From DATJKD01 sp963834855 (GTDB lineage Bacteria > Pseudomonadota > Gammaproteobacteria > Steroidobacterales > Steroidobacteraceae), in NCBI GenBank assembly GCA_963834855.1, contig CAWIDH010000029.1, positions 1-64,000 on the forward strand: DNA of 64,000 nucleotides, written 5' to 3'. Every line of letters starts with the position of its first letter. Position 1 is the stretch's first letter. The notes under the pieces were generated by a model. That model was given only the letters and a program-made list of their open reading frames with translations, did not search any database and had not been told where the DNA came from. This document shows, piece by piece, positions 20,220 to 28,061 of the stretch. Position numbers and translations under genes: made by a program.

Positions 20220-21010
20220 GCGAGGCCGTAACGACCTTCGCCGTCGACCTCAGCATCCTCTGGCCGGCGCTCGTCGCCGGCCTCCTGGTCGTGCTGTCGC
20301 ACGTGCCGCTCGGGCAGCAGGTCTTGAAGCGCGGGATCGTGTTCATCGACCTCGCGATCGCGCAGGTAGCCGCGCTCGGTGTGATCGCGGCGCACACCTT
20401 CGGTCACGAGCTGGCGGGCTGGGCGACGCAGCTCGCTGCCGTCACGGCGGCGCTGGCAGGCTCGCTGCTGCTCACCTGGACCGAGCGCAAGCGGCCCGAG
20501 GTGCAGGAGGCCTTGATCGGCATCCTGTTCGTCCTGGCCTCCACGGCACAGATCCTGTTGCTGGCCAACAACCCGCACGGCGGCGAGTACCTCAAAGACC
20601 TGCTCGCGGGCCAGATCCTGTGGGTCGGGAGCGATCAGCTGATCCGCGCGGCTGTGCTCACGGTCGTGTTTCTCGCGGTCTGGTTCCGGTGGCGCGAGCG
20701 ACTCGGGCGCATCGGTTTCTACGTGATCTTTGCCGTGATGGTCACGATGTCGGTGCAGCTCGTCGGTGTCTACCTCGTCTTCACGACGCTCATCGTGCCG
20801 GCGGTGGCGACGTACCGCCATGCGAACCGCGCGCAGCTCGCGATCGGCCTTGCGCTCGGCGTCGCGAGCTACGTGGTTGGGCTCGCAGTGTCGGTTGTGA
20901 CAGACCTGCCGTCGAGTGCGGTCATCGTCTGGTGCATGGCGCTGCTCGCGATCGCCGTGCACTTGACCGCGCGCGGCGGAACCGTTCAGGCGGGCAGCAC
21001 CTCGTCGTAG
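20216..21010 (+). CDS. znuB: metal ABC transporter permease (ZnuB type)
   Basis: 264 residues with about eight hydrophobic helices. Family features: VPLGQQVLKRGIVFIDLAIA at the start, QEALIGILFVLAS, HGGEYLKDLLAGQILWVGSD and MSVQLVGVYLVFTTLIVPAV. GTG start overlaps the stop of the binding-protein gene. No ATPase gene follows: the next gene is the convergent Ada-AlkA fusion, whose 3' end overlaps this one by 25 bp. The transporter must therefore borrow an ATPase encoded elsewhere. Confidence 0.85.
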   Translation: MSEAVTTFAVDLSILWPALVAGLLVVLSHVPLGQQVLKRGIVFIDLAIAQVAALGVIAAHTFGHELAGWATQLAAVTAALAGSLLLTWTERKRPEVQEALIGILFVLASTAQILLLANNPHGGEYLKDLLAGQILWVGSDQLIRAAVLTVVFLAVWFRWRERLGRIGFYVIFAVMVTMSVQLVGVYLVFTTLIVPAVATYRHANRAQLAIGLALGVASYVVGLAVSVVTDLPSSAVIVWCMALLAIAVHLTARGGTVQAGSTSS

Positions 21011-22524
21011 GCGACCGGCCGCCGACGCACGTCGCGGTTGTTGGTCCGCCGGCTTTCCGCGTCGCTGCACCAGAGATGCATCACCGCGTAGCTGCGCCAC
21101 GGTCGCCACGCCTCCGCGCGCTCCGTCAGCGCGCGTGCCGTCAGGGGCACGGAAGCCGACGCCGCCAGGCGTTTCAACACGAGGTCCGCGGCCGGCAGCG
21201 CATCGGGCTCGCCGAGCGAACGCAGAGCAACGTAATGCGCGGTCCATTCACCGATGCCTGGCAAGGAGGCAAGCGCGGCCATGACATCCTCGACTGGCGC
21301 GCCGAAGTCCAGGCGTCCGGAAATTACGGCGCGGGCCAGGGCGACGAGTGTTCCGGCCCGCGCCCTCGTCAGCCCCAGCCCGTCGAGATTCGAGCTCGCG
21401 ATGACGGCAGGCGACGGAAAGAGATGAGTGAGGCCGTCGGCGCCCCCGGGAATGGCCCTGCCGAGTCGCAACACGAGACGCGTCCCGAGGGTTCGGGCGG
21501 CGGCGACACTGATACCCTGCCCGATCACCGCGCGGACGGCGCACTCGAATGGGTCCCAGGTGCCCGGTATTCGCAACCCCGGGCGACGTCGCACCAGCGG
21601 CGCCAGCAGGGGATCCGATTTGAACGCCAGCGCGATGAGCGCCGGATCGGCTCCCAGGTCGAATGCGCGCTTCGCATCCATCGAAATCTGAAAGAGCGCC
21701 GCCGGCACGCCGCCGCGCACACTGAGTTGCAGCGAGTCTTCGTGCGGGAGCGGCTGCACGCACACGGTTGCGAACCCATCGTCGCACACCACGGAGCGCG
21801 CGTAGCCGCGAGCATCCACGCGCTCGAGTCCGGGTATCGCCCGCGCCGAGAGAAAGTCGCGGACCTGGGCCCAGTCATAGGGAGGCCGGAAGGCGAGCTT
21901 CAGAACGACTTCGTCGCGGCCCTCCGGCGCGGTTCCACCGCCCCGCTGTTTGCGCAGGTCGCGGGGTGACTTCCCGTAGGTCTTGTGGAACGCGTCGTTG
22001 AAACGTCGAAGACTGCCAAAGCCGGCCGCCAGCGCGATTTCCGTCATCGACAGGTGCGTCTCATCGAGCAGGCGTTTGGCGAAATGCAGACGCCGCGTCT
22101 GGGCCACCGCGATCGGAGAAGCGCCCACGTGGCGGACGAACAGTCGATGGAGGTGGCGCGATCCGACGCCGACGCGGGAAGCCAGATCCTCGACGCTTGC
22201 ATCGTCGAGTGCGCCCTCGTGAATGAGCCGAAGCGCACGTCGCACGACCGCGGAAGTGCCCAGCCACGCGGCCGTCCCCGGCGCTGCTTCGGGGCGACAG
22301 CGCAGACACGGTCGGAATCCCGCCTCAGCGGCAGCAGCTGCGGTCGGGAAATAGAGAACATTCGTGCTCTTCGACGTTGGTGACGGGCAGATCGGACGGC
22401 AGTAGATGCCGGTGGAGGTCACCGCGATGAAGAACTTGCCGTCAAAGCGTGGGTCGCGGCTGATGCGCGCCCGGTCGAGCGCGCGTCGATCGAGACCACG
22501 GACTTCGTGCACGGACGCGACCAT
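20986..22524 (-). CDS. Ada-AlkA fusion: AraC-type regulator/DNA-3-methyladenine glycosylase II
   Basis: 512 residues in three parts. (1) An Ada zinc domain with Cys42, Cys46, Cys73 and Cys76; the spacing 4-27-3 is identical to E. coli Ada, where the first Cys accepts methyl groups from phosphotriesters. (2) An AraC helix-turn-helix pair (VEDLASRVGVGSRHLHRLFV, MTEIALAAGFGSLRRFNDAF). (3) AlkA N-domain and HhH-GPD glycosylase (ASLPGIGEWTAHYVALRSLG) with the catalytic Asp in LPAADLVLK. It combines sensing of alkylation with base excision. The start at 22524 lies in a tandem 13 bp duplication, so two ATGs occur; only this one is in frame. Confidence 0.92.
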   Translation of the reverse strand: MVASVHEVRGLDRRALDRARISRDPRFDGKFFIAVTSTGIYCRPICPSPTSKSTNVLYFPTAAAAAEAGFRPCLRCRPEAAPGTAAWLGTSAVVRRALRLIHEGALDDASVEDLASRVGVGSRHLHRLFVRHVGASPIAVAQTRRLHFAKRLLDETHLSMTEIALAAGFGSLRRFNDAFHKTYGKSPRDLRKQRGGGTAPEGRDEVVLKLAFRPPYDWAQVRDFLSARAIPGLERVDARGYARSVVCDDGFATVCVQPLPHEDSLQLSVRGGVPAALFQISMDAKRAFDLGADPALIALAFKSDPLLAPLVRRRPGLRIPGTWDPFECAVRAVIGQGISVAAARTLGTRLVLRLGRAIPGGADGLTHLFPSPAVIASSNLDGLGLTRARAGTLVALARAVISGRLDFGAPVEDVMAALASLPGIGEWTAHYVALRSLGEPDALPAADLVLKRLAASASVPLTARALTERAEAWRPWRSYAVMHLWCSDAESRRTNNRDVRRRPVAYDEVLPA

Positions 22525-22604
22525 ACGCCGCGACCATACGCCGCGGCCACGCTACGGACTAGCCATTTTCGGACGTGACGATTGACGCTTCATCCCACAA
22601 TGCT

Positions 22605-23939
22605 CTAGCGGGCAAAGCGAGCCTCGCTCAGTCCCAGCTGCTGCAGGAGCCGCAGCCGCACATTCTCCGGCAGCATGACCCGTGGCGAACGATGGGCGCT
22701 GGCGAGCATCGCCATCGACGCGGGGTCGTCCGCGCCCTGTCCGCGCTGTCGAGGCACCGGGATCGCCCAGACCGCGGAGAACGCCCCGTTGGCGGCGAGG
22801 GACTGGCCGGCGATCTCGCCGCGCTCGTTGATGTCATTGGCAGTGAACAAGTGCTCGTTGAACTCTCCCGCGACGAGCTCGTTGAGGTCTGTCATGACAC
22901 CGTTCTGCCACAAGAAGGCACGGCAACTTGCAAAGCCCGCGGTGCACGAAATGCCAACGACCTGGCGCCGATCGTTGATGCCGAGGGCCTGGCTCAACGC
23001 GTCGCCCGGCAGCGTCCCGAGCGACCGAATCCCGCGGCCACGGGTCCACAGGAATGCACGCGCATTGAATGTCGCGCCGTCATTCGCGTTCACGTTGGAG
23101 AACCCGACGACATCTCCGTGCTCGTTGATGGCCATCGGTGTGTTCCAGGCCACGCCGCCGAGGTTGCCGATGTTGGTCACGGTGCCTTTTTCCCAGAGCA
23201 CCGCGTTCCTGGCCGTGACGCCTCCGACGGCGGTACCGCAAGCACCCGAGATGCCGACGACCTGACCGCGATCGTTGATCGCCGTTGCCGCGCCTGCCGT
23301 GTCTTGCGGGAGCAGCGGAAGCTCCTGCACCTGCTGCAGGTCGGGTCCCCATATCACGGGGAGAAACTGCAGGACCTGCAGCGGGCGGACGCAAGAAGGA
23401 TCCTCCACGTTTTTCTCGGTCCATCCCACCACCTGGCGCCGGTTGTTGGCGCCGGTAGCAAATCCATTGAAGCCACCCAGGGTCGGAAGCGCGATGATCT
23501 CACCCCGCTCCCACACGACGCCGAGGCAGATGAAGCCCGTACGTGTCGCTGAGGGAAAGAAGGCCCGGCAACTCCAACCCTGTCCCAACGGTTCCGGCGT
23601 TGCGGTCTGGGCGATGCCGGCGATCAGGCCACCGGTGTTCTTCACCGGCCATGCCACGTTGCTGTTGGGCCCGCCAAGCGTGCCCAGATCGAATCGAAAT
23701 CCGTGGAGCCAGAGCGTGGCGTGACGGGCGCTGTCCCCGGACAGGTTGGAATAGCCGGCCACCAGACGTTCGTCATTGATGCTGTTGCCGCTGCTATCCG
23801 TCCCCCCAGCCGAAGAAAGCCGAACGATCTCATAGCGGTCAAGCCTGTCCTGCTGCGAGGCATCGGACGCCTCGGCGGAGGCGGTGCCGGCGAGCAACGA
23901 CGCCGCGGTGATGAAGACTCGCGCGATCGAAGTTTTCAT
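22605..23939 (-). CDS. HAF-repeat exported protein
   Basis: 444 residues from the ATG at 23939, chosen because GGAGGGGGG stands directly before it. Signal peptide to about TASAEA. The rest is a series of ~50-residue beta-repeats of the 'extracellular repeat, HAF family' type. Units include LGTLGGPNSNVAWPVKNTGG, LPTLGGFNGFATGANNRRQV, IGNLGGVAWNTPMAINEHGD and LGTLPGDALSQALGINDRRQ, each followed by VVG-S/F/I and an AxLW/AFLW strand. Such repeats build propeller-like or solenoid surface proteins of unknown function. Several paired Cys may form disulfides. Transcribed alone, 81 bp from the Ada-AlkA gene. Confidence 0.85.
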   Translation of the reverse strand: MKTSIARVFITAASLLAGTASAEASDASQQDRLDRYEIVRLSSAGGTDSSGNSINDERLVAGYSNLSGDSARHATLWLHGFRFDLGTLGGPNSNVAWPVKNTGGLIAGIAQTATPEPLGQGWSCRAFFPSATRTGFICLGVVWERGEIIALPTLGGFNGFATGANNRRQVVGWTEKNVEDPSCVRPLQVLQFLPVIWGPDLQQVQELPLLPQDTAGAATAINDRGQVVGISGACGTAVGGVTARNAVLWEKGTVTNIGNLGGVAWNTPMAINEHGDVVGFSNVNANDGATFNARAFLWTRGRGIRSLGTLPGDALSQALGINDRRQVVGISCTAGFASCRAFLWQNGVMTDLNELVAGEFNEHLFTANDINERGEIAGQSLAANGAFSAVWAIPVPRQRGQGADDPASMAMLASAHRSPRVMLPENVRLRLLQQLGLSEARFAR

Positions 23940-24093
23940 ACCCCCTCCGTGGATTGGCATGGCGATGGAGAACCTTCCATGTACTCCCGTCCCGAGCAGC
24001 GTTCTCGCCTTTTTCGGACGTGAATATCGGCTGGCGGGCGAGGCAGGTTGCGCCGCGCCACGGCGATTGCGAAGGCTCTTGCCGGATCGGTCG

Positions 24094-26173
24094 CTAGATC
24101 GAAAGGCCAGGGTCGCCCTCGATCACTCGTTGCTCAAGGGTCGGCCGTTCTCCCTTGCGCCACAACGGCACGCGGTGCACGACGCGATATCGCAGCGGAC
24201 CGCCTTCCACGCCTTCGCTCCTTTCGAGCGGCCGCGGGATGCACACGAACTCGCATTCCGCCGCATCAGCCGACACGCGCAGCGTCGCGTAGCCATGACC
24301 GCCCCAATCGAGGAACGAGAGGTGCGGCGCCAGCGCGGGATTCGAGACGCGGCGCGCGTGCTCGAGATCGCGGCTCGACTGATACTCAAGGCACGAGCGC
24401 ACGCCATGGCGCAGCAGCATGTTTACCGCGGGGCGCGGTCGCTCCTGGCCCGGCACATCCGTGAGATAAAGCGCGCGTAGCGGATGGTCCTTCGGAAGCC
24501 TGTGCTCCAGCGCTTCTACGAGGCCCGGCGCCGACACCGAGCCGGTGACGAACGCTGCGCCCACCGGCTCGAATGCCTGCGGTGGCAGCGCCTTCGCCGC
24601 AAGTCCCGCCCAGAAGCTGTGGCGATCACCGGAAACCGTAACGAACCCGGTGATACCGGAGTCACGCACGACGTCGTATATCGCAGCGCGCTCGACATAC
24701 GCGCTGCTGTAGTCACTGAACCCAAACGTTGCGTAGCCCGTGCCCGGCCAGGGTTTCGTCAGTCCCGCCGGCAGGTTCTGCGGATCCACGCGCGTGTCGA
24801 GCGTGCCGCTGGAGCTGCCCCACACCTTCCAGGTGGCGCGGGAGGCGCGCAGCTTGTCGAGGAACCATGTCCTCTGCTGCGCACCGAGAATCGACTGCGG
24901 CATCCCGTCCTTGCGGAAGTTCGCGACCTCCGTCTCGCCGTAGCGAATCGCGCCCGGAGCATGCCCGCCCCCGTACGTACGCCCGGCATCGAGAATCTCG
25001 ATCGCTTCCTGCGGAACGAGGTTGGGGAAATCGTCGCTCGAAAATGCGCTGGCCTCGGGCCGGCCGCCCGGATCCTCGGAGCGATAGCTGTGCTGGTCCG
25101 TGATGACGAGATCGAGATGCCGGCCCCAGCGCAGGCTTCGATACCCCGTGAGGCTGCCGATGGCCGCGAGATTGTTCGGCTCCTGACCTAACCCGTCGCC
25201 GTCGAAATTCCCGATCGGCGTGTCCTTCACGGCGGGCGCCTCGAAGCGCTCCAGCGCGGCGCCGCCCGACTTCGCGACGCGCGCGGGTTGATACTCGAAC
25301 CATGCCTGGTTTGCCGCGACCTTGCGTGTTTGCGCCGGGCGTTCCAGGCCCGGGACGCGCTGCATCGACTGCCAACCCATCCACGAGAACTCGTGGTTGT
25401 CCCACATCGGCACGAACGGCCAGCGCGCACGCGCGTCCTGCAAGTCCGGGTCCTGCAGATACGCACGGTACAGCGTGCGGTAGTCGGCGAGCGTCGCGGC
25501 GACGTGGAACCTGCCGATCTTCTCCCCGTCGGGAAAGCGCACGCGATCGCGCAGCCGCCGGTCGTAGCGGCGCCCATCCGGCTGGTCCTCCGGGTAGTCA
25601 ACCACCTCGTAGATGAAATCACCGAGATGCAGAACGAACGCGAGCTGTTCTTCGGCCGGCGCGCGTTCATCCTCGAAAATCATCCGGCGGTAAGCATTCT
25701 GCGCACCTTCACAAACGTTCTGGCAGCTGACGAAGGTGAAGCGCACGGGACGTGGATCGTTCGCCGGGTGAGCCGTGCGCGTACGGCCGACGCGACTGCC
25801 TTCGCCGCTTTCAGTGGCGAAACGGTACCAGTAGATCTGTCCGGGCCGCAGCCCGCCGATCAGCACACGACACGTATGGTCGGCCGCTGCGAGCGCACGA
25901 GTGCGTGCCGTCGCCACGACGCGCTCGAATGCCGGGTCCTCGGCCACCTCGACGGTCAGAGGCACCGCCTCAGCCGTGCCGCCCGCTGAGTAACGAGTCC
26001 AAACGCAGGACGCTGTCGGTGGCTGGGTCGCCGGAGGCCACGCCCTCAGTGAAGAGGTCTCGCCGTTCTTTCCACGCAAGGCTCGATGGGGAGGTCTTCG
26101 CGCCCGCCCAGGCCATCGTCGCGCCCATCGCAGCGGCGGCGGCCATGAACTGCCTTCTGGAGAGTCGATTCAT
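24094..26173 (-). CDS. phoD: PhoD-type alkaline phosphatase/phosphodiesterase, frameshifted
   Basis: Tat signal at the N-terminus (NRLSRRQFMAAAAAMGAT, then MAWAGAKTS), so export occurs folded with metals. After FTEGVASGDPATDSV the frame shifts near 26005; the next frame gives WTRYSAGGTAEAV and the whole catalytic domain. Metal-binding PhoD motifs are visible: FVSCQNVCEGAQNAYRRM, FVLHLGDFIYEVVDYPEDQP, PMWDNHEFSWMGW, VTVSGDRHSFWAGL. About 690 residues when joined. The product would hydrolyse phosphomono- or diesters in the periplasm with Fe and Ca. A single base error explains the break. I see no Pho box in the short upstream gap. Confidence 0.88.
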
Positions 26174-26222
26174 GCTCGTGGCTCTTGTGCTCATGCGTCA
26201 GCCGCATTGCGAGAGCGTCGAG

Positions 26223-27023
26223 TCAGCCCGAGGCCGTGGCTCGATCGAACCGGTAGGCGTCCATCGACAATGCGCCGCCGTCGACGCCCGAGAACACCCG
26301 GGTCGCGCGGGCGCCCGCACCACCGGCGCCCCAGGCGACGAAAAGCGGCAGGAAATGTTCCTCCGTCGGGTGCGCGCGCGTACCCGAGGGCACCCGCTCG
26401 CGGTAGTCGAGCACGGCGTCGCGGTCGTCGGCGGTGAGCCGACCGTATAGCCACTGCGCGAACTCCGGAACGTAGGCGAGGGCTTTCGGATCGCGACGGC
26501 TCATCGCCCAGTCGCGCAGGTTGTGCGTGACGTGACCGGAGCCGATCACGAGCACACCCTCGTCGGCGAGCGGCGCCAGCGCCTCACCCATCCGCAGGTG
26601 GTGTTCCGTGCCGAGCGCCGGTTGCACCGACACCTGTGCGACCGGCACGTCGCGCTCCGGGTACATGTGGCGCAGCGGCACCCAGGCGCCGTGATCGATG
26701 CCCCGGCAACCGTCGATCGCGGGCGTGTAGCCCGCGTCGCGCAGCAGCGCCTGCGCGCGGCTCGCGACCTCGGGCGCGCCCGGCACGTCGTAGCGGACGC
26801 GGTACAGCTCCTCCGGAAAGCCGCTGAAATCGTGGATAGTCTCGAGCCGGTCGCGGCCGGTCAGCATCGGCAGACCCGTCTCCCAGTGCGCGGATGCGAC
26901 GAGGAGTGCGCGCGGCCGAGCGATCGAGGCGGACAGCGTCCTCCAGGCGACGCCTGCGTCCCCGGCCTCGACCGCGTGCATCGGCGAGCCGTGCGAGATG
27001 AACAATGTCGGCAATCGGCTCAT
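26223..27023 (-). CDS. DODA-type extradiol ring-opening dioxygenase (LigB/YgiD family)
   Basis: 266 residues. The LigB-superfamily metal ligands are in place: His in FISHGSPMH near residue 11, His in VASAHWET, His in GIDHGAWVPLRHMYPERDVP, and the distal His in HPTEEHFLPLFVAWGA. Bacterial members resemble E. coli YgiD and plant DOPA 4,5-dioxygenase and use Zn or Fe. The ATG at 27023 has no Shine-Dalgarno: the 60-90 bases 5' of it are an array of GGCTC-N-GAGCC palindromes, the nearest ending 10 bp before the start. Confidence 0.88.
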   Translation of the reverse strand: MSRLPTLFISHGSPMHAVEAGDAGVAWRTLSASIARPRALLVASAHWETGLPMLTGRDRLETIHDFSGFPEELYRVRYDVPGAPEVASRAQALLRDAGYTPAIDGCRGIDHGAWVPLRHMYPERDVPVAQVSVQPALGTEHHLRMGEALAPLADEGVLVIGSGHVTHNLRDWAMSRRDPKALAYVPEFAQWLYGRLTADDRDAVLDYRERVPSGTRAHPTEEHFLPLFVAWGAGGAGARATRVFSGVDGGALSMDAYRFDRATASG

Positions 27024-27032
27024 GAAAAAAAT

Positions 27033-27115
27033 GACTCAGAGCCAATGAAAAATGGCTCAGAGCCAATTTCCCTCAAAAAATGGCTCGGAGCCGAATCTTC
27101 GTTCGGCTCCGAGCC
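27033..27115. repeat. array of four GGCTC-N-GAGCC palindromes
   Basis: Units at 27033-27043 (GACTCAGAGCC, one mismatch), 27054-27064, 27082-27092 and 27105-27115, each with A-runs before it or T-runs after it. Units three and four are also inverted to each other and form a 14 bp stem. The array fills the gap between the GST stop and the dioxygenase start, both on the minus strand. It is the largest of six such loci in the window. Confidence 0.85.
27075..27115 (-). terminator. intrinsic terminator of the GST gene
   Basis: On the minus strand a perfect 14 bp stem (27102-27115 with 27082-27095) closes a six-base loop (27096-27101) and is followed directly by ATTTTTT. It lies 10 bp past the GST stop codon. 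The stem is built from two of the GGCTC-N-GAGCC palindromes. Confidence 0.8.
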
Positions 27116-27124
27116 GTTGCTTGC

Positions 27125-27730
27125 TTACTTGGCGAGACCTTCTACCTTGAGTGTCGCCTGCACTGCAGGACGCTTCGCGACTCGCGCCTGGAACTCGGTC
27201 AGGGCCGGCCACGGCTTCAGATCCACCTTGTGGTAGCCGGTCCAGTTCAGGACCGGGAAGAGGTAGGCGTCGGCGATCGTGAACGACTGGCCGGTGAGGT
27301 AGGGCTGCTTGCCGAGCGTCTCCGAGAGGTAGCCGAAGCGATTACCCAGCGCGGCGATCGTGCGCTCGCGCACCGGGGGCTCGACCTGCGGGTTCCAGAG
27401 CGGCCCGAACCCCTTGTGAACCTCGGTTGCGATGAACCCGAGCCACTCCATCAGCTTGTAGCGCTCGAGCGTGCCAAACGCCGGCGCAAGGGTGCCGGGC
27501 TTGCGATCCGCGAGGTATTGCAGGATCACGTGGGCCTCGGTGAGACGCGTGCCGTCGTCGAGCTCGAGCATCGGCACATAGCCCTTCGGATTGACCTTGC
27601 GGTAGTCCGAGCCGTCGGGCAGCGTGTGCTCCGGCAGTGCGACCTTGACCGGCTCGGCCTTCAGATCGAGTTCGTGCAGCACGATGTGCGGGGCCTGCGA
27701 GCAGGCGCCGGGTGTGTAGTAGAGCTTCAT
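27125..27730 (-). CDS. gst: glutathione S-transferase
   Basis: 201 residues with the bacterial beta-class GST pattern. The N-terminal thioredoxin fold MKLYYTPGACSQAPHIVLHE carries the class-beta Cys (residue 10), followed by VNPKGYVPMLELDDG with the cis-Pro, and LTEAHVILQYLADRKPG with the glutathione gamma-Glu contact. The helical C-terminal domain has the N-capping box SFTIADAYLFPVLNW. ATG at 27730 has AAGGAGG 8 bp upstream; the frame is open further but without a start context. Role: glutathione conjugation or reduction of electrophiles in the cytoplasm. Followed by a strong terminator. Confidence 0.92.
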   Translation of the reverse strand: MKLYYTPGACSQAPHIVLHELDLKAEPVKVALPEHTLPDGSDYRKVNPKGYVPMLELDDGTRLTEAHVILQYLADRKPGTLAPAFGTLERYKLMEWLGFIATEVHKGFGPLWNPQVEPPVRERTIAALGNRFGYLSETLGKQPYLTGQSFTIADAYLFPVLNWTGYHKVDLKPWPALTEFQARVAKRPAVQATLKVEGLAK

Positions 27731-28061
27731 GGGGTTGACCTCCTTGTGGCTTGAGTCGGACAACAAACTCGTCGACGCACTGGCGCTCGCGGGCGAGTGG
27801 CGACACGAGCGCAGTCGCCAGGCGCGTCTACGCACGCAGAGCGAGGGGACCATCGCCGAGCAGGTATCGGACAATCGGCGCGATGCCCGTCCATGTCAAG
27901 CCAGCGGTGCCTGCGCCTCGAAGCGTTGCATCGGGACACCGCCGGGCGTCTACTCTGCGCCCTGGGAATGCTGGTGGACCTTGTTTCTGGGCCCGCGGCC
28001 AGATGAAGCTGCATTCGCGGAACGAGAAAGGCAGCGAGTACGACTTCGTCTACGAACTCGA
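27731..28061. other. divergent intergenic region gst/mprF
   Basis: About 330 bases. The only coding-like piece is a short frame at 28003-28065 (MKLHSRNEKGSEYDFVYELE) whose TGA overlaps a GTG at 28062 as GTGA. That could be a leader peptide coupled to mprF, or chance. No repeat, RNA gene or clear promoter hexamers recognised. Confidence 0.35.
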
